Of a DNA stretch of 64,000 bases, positions 43,899 through 52,816 are shown piece by piece. The notes under the pieces are model-generated. The model saw nothing but the letters and a program-made list of their open reading frames with translations, had not been told where the DNA came from and searched no databases. Positions within the stretch are counted from its first letter, which is position 1. Each line of letters starts with the position of its first letter. Origin of the DNA: Neobacillus nitrireducens (GTDB lineage Bacteria; Bacillota; Bacilli; Bacillales; Cytobacillaceae); assembly GCF_030915405.1 (NCBI RefSeq), contig NZ_CP133262.1:5089057-5153056 (forward strand). Reading direction: 5' to 3'. Made by a program: the position numbers and the translations under genes.

Positions 43899-43914
43899 AT
43901 ATTACTAACAATAA

Positions 43915-43947
43915 AGAAGCTGCGGGTCGATGCCTGCAGCTTTTTTG
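43915..43947 (+). terminator. Intrinsic terminator after the kinase
   Basis: AAGCTGCgGG-tcgatg-CCTGCAGCTTTTTT. Confidence 0.85.
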
Positions 43948-44020
43948 GGCTGATAATTCGTATCGCTGATATCTAATAAACGATAAAACTTCTTAGTTTT
44001 TTCCAAAAGTCGTTATAGTT

Positions 44021-44047
44021 TGTTAATAATTTCTTAAGATTTGTTAG
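44021..44047 (+). promoter_or_regulatory. Direct repeats before htrA, candidate response-regulator site
   Basis: TGTTAA (44021-44026), TCTTAA (44032-44037) and TGTTAG (44042-44047) recur every 10-11 bases, with a TCTTAG further upstream (43991). Direct repeats with one-turn spacing are the usual site of OmpR-type regulators, and such a regulator is encoded next door. Confidence 0.5.
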
Positions 44048-44093
44048 TTAAAGTAAAGACAAGATAGAAAATCTTTGAAGGAGATTGAGTAAG

Positions 44094-45533
44094 ATGGAAT
44101 TTAAAAATGAAAATGAATTTGAAGAGAGTCAACAAAATTCATCTGAGAAAACTGGAAATACAATTAGAGAAGAACCAATTACAGATATAATCAATGTCAA
44201 TCATTCCGAAGAAAATAAATATGCAGTCGATGCAACTTACAAAGTTGAGGTGAACGATTTTATGGAGCGTGAGGAGCAAGAAGAAACTACAGATTTTAAA
44301 CCCACGGAGGAAGTATTATTACCACCGGAAAAGGAGCAATCGCGTACTTTTAGTCAGGATGATCAAAAGAATAAGAAAAAACGGAGAGCAAAAGGATTTG
44401 CTTCTACACTTGCAGCAGGAGTAATTGGGTCTGTTTTGACATTAGCCATTCTTCCTTATACAAACTATATCAATGATCATTTCCCGAAAGTGGAGAATCA
44501 GGAGGCAAGTAGTTCTCAACAAGGTACACAGGTAACACCAGTTGTGGCCCAGCCAACAGCGGTATCATCTAATTCAATTGCAGATACGGTCGAAAAGGTA
44601 TCAAAAGCCATTGTTGGGATCGTCAATTATCAACAACAACAGAATAATTTTTATGGAGATCCTAACTCTTCACAAAGTGTGGAAAGTGGATCAGGCTCTG
44701 GGGTTATTTTTCAAAAAAATAACGGCAAAGCCTATATTGTTACCAACAACCACGTGGTCGAAGGGGCCTCAAAACTTGAAGTATCTTTGTTTGACGGCGA
44801 AAAGGCATCCGCAGAAGTGGTTGGTACGGATGCCTTAACGGATCTCGCTGTATTAAAAATTGATGCCAAATACGTGACGGCAACAGCCGATTTTGGTGAT
44901 TCGTCTACACTTCGCCCGGGCGACCAGGTCTATGCAATTGGAAACCCGCTCGGCCTTGATCTATCAAGAACAGTAACACAAGGGATTGTAAGTGCGACGA
45001 ATCGAAGCATTGCAGTAACTACTTCAGCGGGAAATTGGGATACCAATGTTATTCAGACGGACGCTGCAATCAATCCAGGGAACAGCGGCGGTGCCCTAAT
45101 TAACCCACAAGGGCAAGTGATTGGTATTAATAGTTTAAAAATCTCTGAGAGTGGTGTCGAAGGGTTAGGCTTTGCGATTCCAAGTAATGACCTCATTCCA
45201 ATTGTGAATCAATTAATAAAAAGCGGAAAAATTGACCGTCCTTATCTTGGGGTAGGGCTTTCTGACCTTGATCAAGTTCCACAAATGTACTGGCAAAACC
45301 TCCCTAACATAACTAAGGGTGTCATGCTTACAACCATTGAGCCTAATTCTGCAGCTGCAAGCGCTGGACTGCAAGTAAAGGATATTATTATCTCCATGAA
45401 TGGAAAAGAAATTACTAGTTCTTCAGAACTTAGGAAATATTTATACACAAAAGTAAACAAGGGTGATGAAATAAAATTTGGAGTTTACCGTAACGGAAAA
45501 CAAATGACGGTCAATGTGAAACTTTCAGAATAA
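44094..45533 (+). CDS. HtrA/DegP-family membrane serine protease
   Basis: A 479-residue protease. A long acidic cytoplasmic N-terminus (about 1-95) is followed by a membrane anchor (FASTLAAGVIGSVLTLAIL), a trypsin-like domain with the triad His (IVTNNHVVEGA, about 216), Asp (ALTDLAVLKID, about 249) and Ser (NPGNSGGALINP, about 329), and a PDZ domain (about 385-475). It acts outside the membrane on misfolded secreted proteins, like HtrA/HtrB of B. subtilis. ATG 44094 is ten bases after AGGAG. A two-component pair precedes it and a prsA remnant follows. Confidence 0.92.
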   Translation: MEFKNENEFEESQQNSSEKTGNTIREEPITDIINVNHSEENKYAVDATYKVEVNDFMEREEQEETTDFKPTEEVLLPPEKEQSRTFSQDDQKNKKKRRAKGFASTLAAGVIGSVLTLAILPYTNYINDHFPKVENQEASSSQQGTQVTPVVAQPTAVSSNSIADTVEKVSKAIVGIVNYQQQQNNFYGDPNSSQSVESGSGSGVIFQKNNGKAYIVTNNHVVEGASKLEVSLFDGEKASAEVVGTDALTDLAVLKIDAKYVTATADFGDSSTLRPGDQVYAIGNPLGLDLSRTVTQGIVSATNRSIAVTTSAGNWDTNVIQTDAAINPGNSGGALINPQGQVIGINSLKISESGVEGLGFAIPSNDLIPIVNQLIKSGKIDRPYLGVGLSDLDQVPQMYWQNLPNITKGVMLTTIEPNSAAASAGLQVKDIIISMNGKEITSSSELRKYLYTKVNKGDEIKFGVYRNGKQMTVNVKLSE

Positions 45534-45540
45534 CAAAAGG

Positions 45541-45796
45541 GAGAACGGTTACAGAATTTGACGATGCGGCCTTTGGACTAGCCGTAAACCAAGTAAGTAA
45601 ACCAGTAAAGACAAAGTATGGATACCATATTATTAAAGTTGAGGCTAAAAAGGAAGCACAAGAAGCAAATTATAATGACAGTAAAGATAAAATTAAAGCG
45701 ACTTTACTTGATCAGAAAATTGAATCAGAGTATACAACCTGGCTAGAGGCTAAGAAAAAGAACTATAAAATCGAGAATACCCTAGAAGAGGCTTAA
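45541..45796 (+). pseudogene. Remnant of a PrsA-type parvulin foldase (C-terminal end)
   Basis: From eight bases after the htrA stop, an open frame without a start codon reads TVTEFDDAAFGLAVNQVSKP, then VKTKYGYHIIKVEAKKEA, and ends EEA at TAA 45794-45796. This is the conserved second half of the rotamase domain plus the C-terminal helix of PrsA lipoproteins (AAF...G.vS.PVKT.YGYHIIKV). The lipobox, N-terminal chaperone part and first half of the domain are missing. It is probably a deletion remnant fused next to htrA. It is unlikely to be translated. Confidence 0.82.
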
Positions 45797-45823
45797 CCCT
45801 ACAATCAAGAGGTGAACAACAAG

Positions 45824-46231
45824 ATGAATCGGGTCGGGAAATATGCAGCAATGGATACAGTCGATGATCTTGAGTTGATGAATATGGTCTTTGAACTCCC
45901 TGAAAAGGACAAAATGTGGTCAGAAGGCTATATTGATCTTGTGATTGAGAAATTACCTGCCTATGCCAGAGATGTTTTGGTGAATCGCAAGGAAAAGTGG
46001 GAAGATACGAAGGCCTATTATGAGAAGAAAATTGAAGAAATCATTGGACAGGAAGAGTTTAAAATGAAACAAAAGGGCGAACGAAAGGATTTCGCCCTTT
46101 TTGTCAAGGGGAGGTATCCAGAATACCAATCCTTACTCTTCTTAAGCTACGATGGGAATTTAAAGGAAGATGATTTTCGAAAGTTTGTCTTCCGAAGAAG
46201 GCAGGGTTCTCGTAAAAAGTACCTTCATTGA
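45824..46231 (+). CDS. Hypothetical acidic-basic protein
   Basis: A 135-residue soluble protein starting MNRVGKYAAMDTVDDLELMN, with helical segments and a basic tail ending RRRQGSRKKYLH. No known domain is visible. ATG 45824 is nine bases after GAGGTG; a GTG four codons earlier overlaps it. It lies after the prsA remnant and before a tandem repeat. Function unknown. Confidence 0.6.
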   Translation: MNRVGKYAAMDTVDDLELMNMVFELPEKDKMWSEGYIDLVIEKLPAYARDVLVNRKEKWEDTKAYYEKKIEEIIGQEEFKMKQKGERKDFALFVKGRYPEYQSLLFLSYDGNLKEDDFRKFVFRRRQGSRKKYLH

Positions 46232-46240
46232 AGCGTGTTG

Positions 46241-46366
46241 GCGGAATAAATGGTTAAGTTGGCGGAATAACTTGGAAGTTTGGCGGAATAATCTTTCGGG
46301 TTAGCGGAATTCTCCCAAGTGTTGGCGGAATAGCCAACCTATTCTGCGGAATCAAATTCCCAACCT
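46241..46366 (+). repeat. Tandem repeat with exact 21-bp period, six units
   Basis: GCGGAAT recurs at 46241, 46262, 46283, 46304, 46325 and 46346, always 21 bases apart. Each unit keeps the seven-base core and has a variable filler, often ending in GTTG or TTTG. In the forward frames stops occur early. It lies just after the 45824-46231 stop codon. Confidence 0.85.
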
Positions 46367-46455
46367 TTAGATTTATCAGAAAAAACGGGCTTGCAATCGT
46401 TATCAGAAAAATTTACAATAAAAATAACTTGATTAGAAACGGAGGTGGAGAAGAG

Positions 46456-46590
46456 ATGAAACGTTCTATTTTTGCACGGTTATTATGGTTGGAAGCTCTT
46501 AATATTTATCGTGCAATTTTTCATGGTGTAGTTTTCAAAGGGGGGAGTCTGCCCTTTTTTCAAAACAACAAAATGAATATAGAACGATAA
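46456..46590 (+). CDS. Possible small leader protein before the ABC-F gene
   Basis: An excellent ribosome site (GGAGGTGGAGAAGAG) leads into ATG 46456 and a frame of 44 residues: MKRSIFARLLWLEALNIYRA at the start, ending NNKMNIER. It is amphipathic with a hydrophobic start. A terminator-like hairpin lies inside its distal half (AAAGGG...CCCTTTTTT, 46536-46562). Because an ABC-F gene follows, it may be a regulatory leader peptide. No family was recognised. Confidence 0.4.
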   Translation: MKRSIFARLLWLEALNIYRAIFHGVVFKGGSLPFFQNNKMNIER

Positions 46591-46702
46591 CACATCTCTT
46601 TACCCACCCAAAATAGGTAGGAAAAGAGTGCTTCTTGACGCACTCTTTTTTCATGCCCTCTTTTAAAAGCTGCGGGTCGAAAAGATGCCGCGGCTTTTTT
46701 TT
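46536..46702 (+). terminator. Three successive terminator hairpins before the ABC-F gene
   Basis: Three hairpins with T tracts follow one another: AAAGGG...CCCTTTTTT (46536-46562), AAGAGTGC-ttcttgac-GCACTCTTTTTT (46624-46651) and AAGCTGCGG-N12-CCGCGGCTTTTTTTT (46666-46702). The last ends about 50 bases before the ABC-F start, so it could act as an attenuator. Confidence 0.65.
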
Positions 46703-46752
46703 ATTTAAAAAGAGAGTGTTCATCTTTAATTTACATGAATAGGAGAATGAAC

Positions 46753-48627
46753 ATGATAATTTGCAGCGTTAATCATATAGCCAAATCATTTGGAGGAAAT
46801 ATAATTTTTAAAGACTTATCCCTTGAAGTTCAGGAAGGAAGCCGGATTGGTCTTGTTGGACGCAACGGCGGCGGCAAAACAACATTATTAAAATTACTCG
46901 CCAATCAGGAAACGGTCGATGAAGGGGTTATTCATTGGAAAAAGGGTCTCAAAATCGGTTATCTAGCTCAGATTCCTGATTTTAAAGAACTGACAAGTAA
47001 GGAAGTGTTAAAAACTGCTTTTGAGAAATTAACAGCAACAGAAACCAAGCTGCAGCAATTAGAGGTTGAAATGGGGCAGGAAATTGCTCCTGGTGATCTC
47101 CAAAGATTAATGGATCAATACGGGAAACTACAAGATGCGTTTATTTTAAATGGCGGATACGAAATGGATGCCCAATTGGAACGGATTGCAAACGGGTTAA
47201 ATATTACCAACCTGCTTGAAAAAACCTTCTCATCATTAAGCGGAGGGGAGAAAACAAAAGTTGGACTGGGTTTAAGTTTATTGAAAAGTCCAGAACTTTT
47301 GTTGCTTGATGAGCCGACAAATCATTTAGATATGAAGGCGATTGAATGGCTAGGGGCCTTCCTTAAGGAATACACGGGAACAATTATCCTTATCTCCCAT
47401 GACCGTTACTTTTTAGATGAGGTTGTCACAAAGGTGCTGGAAATGGAAGATGGAGAAATTGAACTCTACCATACGAATTTCAGCGGCTATGTGAAAGAGA
47501 AAGAAGAGCGATTGTTAAGAGAATTTCAGGAGTATCAAGAACAACAGAAGAAAATAAAAAAGATGAAAGAGGCGATTAAGCGTCTCCGTGAGTGGGCAAA
47601 CCGTTCCAACCCACCAAGTGCAGCCCTTCATAAACGAGCGACAAATATGCAAAGGGCATTGGAACGGATTGAAAAACTGGAGCGTCCCAAGATAGACGTC
47701 AAAAAAATGGCGATTGATTTCGAAGCCGCTGACCGTAGCGGCAAAGATGTGATCGTAATGGAAGACGTTACGAAGAGTTTTGGAAGCAGGACCCTGTTTG
47801 ATCATGTGAACCTGCTTGTTCAATATAAGGATCGTACCGCCATTGTCGGGGAGAATGGCACTGGTAAATCTACGCTGTTAAAAATGATTCTAAACAAAAT
47901 GGAACCGGATAAAGGCGTGGTCAAGGTTGGAAGTAATGTGAAAATAGGTTATCTGTCACAACATGTCTTTACGGAAATCGGCGATCAGCAGCTGATTGAT
48001 GTATTTCGGTCTGAAGTGGTCGTCAATGAAGGAGAAGCGCGTCATATTTTAGCCCGGTTTTTATTCTACGGCCCTGCCGTATTCCGCAAGGTAAGTCAAC
48101 TGAGCGGTGGAGAAAGAATGAGACTTAGACTTGCACAGTTAATGTACCAGGATATTAATCTTTTGGTCCTGGATGAACCGACGAATCATCTCGATATTGA
48201 TTCCTGTGAGGTGTTAGAGGAAGCACTGGACCAGTTTAACGGAACGATTTTAGCTGTGTCCCACGACCGCTATTTCCTCAATAAATTATTTAAGAAAATC
48301 TACTGGCTTCAGGATGGGACTGTTCGCTTTTTCGACGGAAACTATGATTGGGCGAAGCGTAAACTGGAAGAAACAATCACGATCAAACTACCACCGGAAA
48401 AGCCGGAGCTAAGCAAAACTTCTTTGCCAAAAGTATTAAAGGTGGAAAAGGATGAGGCGGGCGTACTTGAAGAAAAAATTGAGGAAATTGAGGCAGAAAT
48501 TCAAAATTTAAAACAAAAACTTGGAGTAGAAAGCGAGCTTGAGTTACTGCAAAAAATATATCATGAGTTGGAGTTGCGGGAAAACAGCCGTGACCGTCTC
48601 TATCAACAACTAGAGGAAATTATCTAA
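46753..48627 (+). CDS. ABC-F family ATPase (ribosome-associated)
   Basis: A 624-residue soluble protein with two ABC domains and no membrane segments. Walker A motifs are GRNGGGKTT (about residue 35) and GENGTGKST (about 365); signatures are LSGGEKTKV and LSGGERMRL; Walker B motifs end LLLDEPTNHLD and LVLDEPTNHLD. A helical linker (about 240-320) and a C-terminal coiled coil (about 565-624) match ABC-F proteins, which bind the ribosomal E site. Some give antibiotic resistance and others relieve stalling; which applies here is not clear. ATG 46753 is seven bases after GGAG. Confidence 0.85.
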   Translation: MIICSVNHIAKSFGGNIIFKDLSLEVQEGSRIGLVGRNGGGKTTLLKLLANQETVDEGVIHWKKGLKIGYLAQIPDFKELTSKEVLKTAFEKLTATETKLQQLEVEMGQEIAPGDLQRLMDQYGKLQDAFILNGGYEMDAQLERIANGLNITNLLEKTFSSLSGGEKTKVGLGLSLLKSPELLLLDEPTNHLDMKAIEWLGAFLKEYTGTIILISHDRYFLDEVVTKVLEMEDGEIELYHTNFSGYVKEKEERLLREFQEYQEQQKKIKKMKEAIKRLREWANRSNPPSAALHKRATNMQRALERIEKLERPKIDVKKMAIDFEAADRSGKDVIVMEDVTKSFGSRTLFDHVNLLVQYKDRTAIVGENGTGKSTLLKMILNKMEPDKGVVKVGSNVKIGYLSQHVFTEIGDQQLIDVFRSEVVVNEGEARHILARFLFYGPAVFRKVSQLSGGERMRLRLAQLMYQDINLLVLDEPTNHLDIDSCEVLEEALDQFNGTILAVSHDRYFLNKLFKKIYWLQDGTVRFFDGNYDWAKRKLEETITIKLPPEKPELSKTSLPKVLKVEKDEAGVLEEKIEEIEAEIQNLKQKLGVESELELLQKIYHELELRENSRDRLYQQLEEII

Positions 48628-48673
48628 AGAGGAAATAATATCCAATTGTTTTTATGCTTTTTAAGGAATAATG

Positions 48674-48699
48674 GAGCCGACAGTTTTGCGGCTCTTTTT
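48674..48699 (+). terminator. Terminator of the ABC-F gene
   Basis: GAGCCG-acagttttg-CGGCTC followed by TTTTT. Confidence 0.85.
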
Positions 48700-48778
48700 G
48701 TTTGGATTTTTCCTATTCGGAAGGCAAACTTTTCCTTATAATGAAAAGATGTTGGGTAAATAAAGGGTGGGTTTATTT

Positions 48779-50104
48779 ATGATTGATAAGTTTTCATTAA
48801 GACAAGTTTTGCTGCTTTTGCTCATCACCTTAACAGGGGTAGTTTGGTCAGTTATCTTTCATCACCCCCTCGTGGTTGGTTTTTTTCCAGGCTATCTCCT
48901 CCTTATTTGGTTAGCAAAAAGGAAAAATCTATCAATAAAAAAGATCCTGCATATTAGTATAGTGGGTGTTAACAAGACAAGAATCGTGATTCTAATTCTA
49001 TTCCTAGTTAGTTTTTTACTGCCGTCATGGTACTTATCAGGTACTATTCAACAAATGGTGAAAATTGCTCTGCATTTTATTACACCACATCATTTTCTTC
49101 TCTTATCGTTTCTAAGTGCAATGGTATTTTCGATGCTGCTTGGCACCACGGTCGGCACATTAAGTGCGATTGGCATCCCAATTATCGGTACAGCGATCGT
49201 CCTTAAGCTTCCTGTTGAAATAGTGGCTGGAGCCCTGGTATCAGGAGCGTTTGTTGGGGACAGGACTTCACCGTTTTCAAGTGCGCATCAACTTTTGTCC
49301 CATACGGTGGAATTACCGGTAAAAAGACAATGGAAGGCGATGTTTTTTACTACCATGACGGCTATTATTCTATGCTTTTGCTTTTATGGAGTTGCGGACT
49401 ATCTGGTCTCACAAACAGCTGCTGCTAATCAGCAACAAGTAAGTTGGAATGAACTATCAGTTGTACGATTTATCCCGCCGCTCATCTTAATAACGTTTGT
49501 TCTATTAAGAATTAGCATTGTTTATGCCTTTTTAACTAGCATAATATCAGCTGCAGTCATTGCACTTTTCAGCGGAATATCTTTACCAAAATTCGTCTTC
49601 TCTTTATGGCATGGCATCGAGGGTCTGGGCGGCGGGTTCCTTCATATGTATGAATTGCTCCTGTTTTTAGGATTGGCAGGTGCGTATAATGGCCTGTTGG
49701 AAGAAATGAATGTCATTCAGCCTTATTTAGATAAGTGGTTACAATCATCTCGTTCACTAACTGGCGATACCTTTAAAACACTTCTGGCCACCTTTTTGAT
49801 TACGTTAATAGCGGCTAATCAAACCCTGCCAATTATTCTTACCGGAAGGTCCTTCCTGCCACATTGGTCTAGGAACTATGGAAAAGAGGAGTTAGCAAGA
49901 GTCATGGGGGATACGACGATGCTATTTCCGGGAATAGTGCCGTGGAGTGTCCTTGCCATCATGTGCAGTACAATCGTTGGTATCCCAATCATCGAATATC
50001 TGCCCTTTGCCATTTTTTTATGGATTTTACCCATTTTAACGATGTTGGTATCCTTGGTTAAACAGACTCGAAAGTCCAAAGAAAAACAAACAGCAATTGT
50101 TTAA
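48779..50104 (+). CDS. NhaC-type Na+/H+ antiporter
   Basis: A 441-residue membrane protein with about eleven helices. The SGAFVGDRTSPFSSAHQLL segment (about residue 153) is the ion-pathway motif of the NhaC family, and GLAGAYNGLLEEMN and ANQTLPIILTGRSFL follow. It probably exchanges Na+ or another cation or organic ion for H+ and helps with pH and salt balance; NhaC relatives also include malate-lactate exchangers. ATG 48779 is eight bases after AGGGTGG. Monocistronic. Confidence 0.83.
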   Translation: MIDKFSLRQVLLLLLITLTGVVWSVIFHHPLVVGFFPGYLLLIWLAKRKNLSIKKILHISIVGVNKTRIVILILFLVSFLLPSWYLSGTIQQMVKIALHFITPHHFLLLSFLSAMVFSMLLGTTVGTLSAIGIPIIGTAIVLKLPVEIVAGALVSGAFVGDRTSPFSSAHQLLSHTVELPVKRQWKAMFFTTMTAIILCFCFYGVADYLVSQTAAANQQQVSWNELSVVRFIPPLILITFVLLRISIVYAFLTSIISAAVIALFSGISLPKFVFSLWHGIEGLGGGFLHMYELLLFLGLAGAYNGLLEEMNVIQPYLDKWLQSSRSLTGDTFKTLLATFLITLIAANQTLPIILTGRSFLPHWSRNYGKEELARVMGDTTMLFPGIVPWSVLAIMCSTIVGIPIIEYLPFAIFLWILPILTMLVSLVKQTRKSKEKQTAIV

Positions 50105-50129
50105 AAGGAGTCCTTTGTGACTCCTTTTT
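50104..50129 (+). terminator. Terminator of the nhaC-like gene
   Basis: AAAGGAGTC-ctttgt-GACTCCTTTTT. Confidence 0.88.
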
Positions 50130-50214
50130 GCGGTCTAAAATGAATCCTTTCGAATGAAGTTCCTTTTTCAATCATATATGTGGTAATAAAGAATTGGGAC
50201 AAGGGATGAATCAA

Positions 50215-50799
50215 ATGATAAAAAAATTGCTGATAATTGGGTTTGGGAGCACCATGATTGGGATTGGTATAAATGGGTTTATTCTTCCTTTGAATATTAT
50301 TAATGGAGGGTTTTTAGGCATCAGCTTATTGCTAAACTATATATTTGGTTTTAAAACTGGAATTACTTTTATTTTTCTTAATATCCCTGTGTATATGTTC
50401 GCATTTAAATCAGATCCTGGTTATTTTTTCAACGGTGTAATTGGAGCAATCTGTACAGGACTCATGATAGAATTGTTGGTTCCATTAAATGGAATGTTCC
50501 ATTTGCCGATTTTAAGCAGTGTGATTATTGGGGCGATGATTATTGGCAGTGGGGTTGGGGTTATGCTCCGACATCATATTAGTCCTGGAGGTATGGACTT
50601 GCTTGCATTAATCATTGCCAAATGGTCAAAAGTGAATGTTGGTGTCATTATGTTTGCGATGGACGCCGTCATCATTATTACTGGCCTCTATCTGCTTCAA
50701 TATGTGAAGCTTTTTTATTCATTGATCATCGTAGCGATTGTGGGACTATTAGCGAGTCTGATTACCTCTTTTCGTAAAGAGCAAATTTTCATAGATTAG
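50215..50799 (+). CDS. Short YitT-family membrane protein without DUF2179
   Basis: A 194-residue protein with about five membrane helices. GFILPLNIINGGFLGISLLL and LRHHISPGGMDLLALIIAKW match the YitT core of the other two paralogues, but the C-terminal cytoplasmic domain is missing; the protein ends soon after the last helix. ATG 50215 was preferred because AAGGG is nine bases upstream; an ATG three codons earlier abuts it. Function unknown. Confidence 0.78.
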   Translation: MIKKLLIIGFGSTMIGIGINGFILPLNIINGGFLGISLLLNYIFGFKTGITFIFLNIPVYMFAFKSDPGYFFNGVIGAICTGLMIELLVPLNGMFHLPILSSVIIGAMIIGSGVGVMLRHHISPGGMDLLALIIAKWSKVNVGVIMFAMDAVIIITGLYLLQYVKLFYSLIIVAIVGLLASLITSFRKEQIFID

Positions 50800-50907
50800 G
50801 TTAATTATTCTTTCCTCCCAATACGTTCATGGATTTTTCACTCTTTTTTCAGAAAAGCTTGCTATGATAATAGCAAAAGGAATTTTTTTGAAAAAGGGGT
50901 GGAGCGT

Positions 50908-51585
50908 GTGAATATATTACTGGCTGAGGATGATGTCCGACTTGGGAAATTAGTGGCCCACTTACTTCAAAAGGAATTTCACCGCGTTGATTGGGTAAAG
51001 AGTGGGAAGGAAGCCTATGACAATGCCTGCCTTCTTACTTACGATGTCATTATTTTGGATTGGATGATGCCCGGACAAGATGGTTTAACCGTTTGTAAAA
51101 GGCTGCGTCAAAAAGGAATCCAGAGTGGAATATTATTTGTAACCGCGAAGGATGCCAATCAAGATATCATCGCAGGTCTTGATTCAGGTGCCGATGATTA
51201 TATTGTTAAACCGTTTGAATTGAATGAGTTATTAGCACGGATAAGAGCGATTAGCCGCAGAAAAGAAAAACCACTAGAAGAAGTAATCACTCTCGCTGAT
51301 TTAACTCTTAACCTAAATACGCATGTCTTAAAAAGAAACGATTCTATTATTGAATTAACAAAAAAAGAATACCATCTTTTAGAACTATTATTTCGAAACC
51401 ATAATCAAGTACTGACAAGAGAGCTATTGTTTGAAAAACTGTGGGGCTATGATACAGAAGTCTCTGATAATGCCTTGGATGCATTGGTAAAATTAGTTCG
51501 AAAAAAGATAGATTTGCCGGGGGGACCATCGTTAATTCGAAATATTCGCGGAATCGGTTATAAAGTGAGACATTCCGATGTTTAG
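50908..51585 (+). CDS. OmpR-family response regulator (second system)
   Basis: A 225-residue regulator with ILLAEDDVRLGKLV, the phospho-acceptor Asp in VIILDWMMPGQDG, LFVTAKDANQD, DYIVKPFELNELLARI, and a winged helix with LTKKEYHLLELLFRNHNQVL and NALDALVKLVRKKIDL. GTG 50908 is eight bases after AAGGGG; a GTG three codons earlier is an alternative. The stop overlaps the kinase start by eight bases. Confidence 0.88.
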   Translation: MNILLAEDDVRLGKLVAHLLQKEFHRVDWVKSGKEAYDNACLLTYDVIILDWMMPGQDGLTVCKRLRQKGIQSGILFVTAKDANQDIIAGLDSGADDYIVKPFELNELLARIRAISRRKEKPLEEVITLADLTLNLNTHVLKRNDSIIELTKKEYHLLELLFRNHNQVLTRELLFEKLWGYDTEVSDNALDALVKLVRKKIDLPGGPSLIRNIRGIGYKVRHSDV

Positions 51586-52816
51586 CCAAGTGAAAGCAAA
51601 GTTAACCATACTCTATTCCTTATCGCTCCTTTGTGTACTTGTATCATTTATTGGCTTACTTTATTTATTAATCTCAGATGAAATAAATGAAAAAGAATTA
51701 GATGAAATAAATGTTTATTTTAATAGAGAAAAATCGGACTTTATCGAGGAGCTTTATGAAAAAAAACATCATGGGTTAGAGAAAGATCCAAACCGAGCGA
51801 TATTTTATTACGTATACAATCGACAGGCTGAACTGATTTATGGAGAGGAATCACTTCCATCCCTCTCTAGTTGGATAGAAGAAAATATGCTGACAAAAGG
51901 AAAGTCATTTACAGAAAGAGTGGAGTGGAAACAGGAACATCTTCTCTTAGTTAAACAACCTCTGTTACTCGATGATAACCGGTACGGTTTTGTTATTCTT
52001 GGGATGAATATTTCAAGCGAAAAGCACCTGATTCAAAATATCACATGGACTCTCATTGGCTTAACCTTACTTTTTAGCTTGTTATTTGCAGGCTTAGGCT
52101 ATTATTTTGCAGGGCAAGCAATGAAACCAATCACAAATGCCTTTCATAAACAAGAAAAATTTGTTTCAGACGCTTCTCATGAAATAAGAACTCCGCTAAG
52201 TATTTTTTATAGCTCCGTTGATGTATTGATGAGGGAAGAAAAAGAAAATTTAAGTTCTTACGGACAAGAGGTTCTGGAAGATGTCAAAACAGAAGCATAT
52301 CTTATGAGCAGTCTAATCAATAATCTTTTATTTTTAGCAAGAAGTGATAATGACCAATTAAGCTTGGAGATGAAAGAGGTAAACCTATCCGGCTTATTAA
52401 TGATCGTTTTTAAAAAGTTCTCAAGGATTGCACCGGAAAGTATTCAATTTGAACAAAATATCAAAACGGATATCACTTTTATCTGTGATGAAGTAAGAGT
52501 TCAACAATTACTATATATTTTGCTAGATAATGCCATAAGGTATACAACGGAAGGTAAGGTTATCCTATCTTTACATTCAGAGAATGGGGTGAAAATATTA
52601 ACTGTTAGTGATACAGGCTGCGGGATCTCATCCAAAGACCTGCCTTTTATTTTCGACCGGTTTTATCGTGCCGATTTGTCAAGGGAAAAAGGTGGGTCAG
52701 GTTTGGGTCTTTCGATTGCTCAATCCATTGTTAAGGCCCATGGCGGTGAAATATATGCTGCCAGTAATGAAGGAGAGGGGACCGTGTTTACGGTGATTTT
52801 TAAGGATAAAAGATAA
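51578..52816 (+). CDS. Sensor histidine kinase (second system)
   Basis: A 412-residue kinase. Two membrane helices (about 10-32 and 160-185) enclose an extracytoplasmic sensor of about 125 residues. There is no clear HAMP. The H-box FVSDASHEIRTPLSIF has its His at about 202, followed by LLDNAIRYTTEGK, VSDTGCGISSKDLP and GGSGLGLSIAQSIVKAHGG. It pairs with the regulator before it. The convergent redox operon downstream makes a link to electron transfer or metal stress plausible but unproven. Confidence 0.86.
   Translation: MFSQVKAKLTILYSLSLLCVLVSFIGLLYLLISDEINEKELDEINVYFNREKSDFIEELYEKKHHGLEKDPNRAIFYYVYNRQAELIYGEESLPSLSSWIEENMLTKGKSFTERVEWKQEHLLLVKQPLLLDDNRYGFVILGMNISSEKHLIQNITWTLIGLTLLFSLLFAGLGYYFAGQAMKPITNAFHKQEKFVSDASHEIRTPLSIFYSSVDVLMREEKENLSSYGQEVLEDVKTEAYLMSSLINNLLFLARSDNDQLSLEMKEVNLSGLLMIVFKKFSRIAPESIQFEQNIKTDITFICDEVRVQQLLYILLDNAIRYTTEGKVILSLHSENGVKILTVSDTGCGISSKDLPFIFDRFYRADLSREKGGSGLGLSIAQSIVKAHGGEIYAASNEGEGTVFTVIFKDKR

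Noticed and set aside
46241..46366. CRISPR array
   Set aside because: The period is 21 bases with a 7-base core; CRISPR repeats are 23 bases or longer with spacers of 30 or more, and no cas gene is present.
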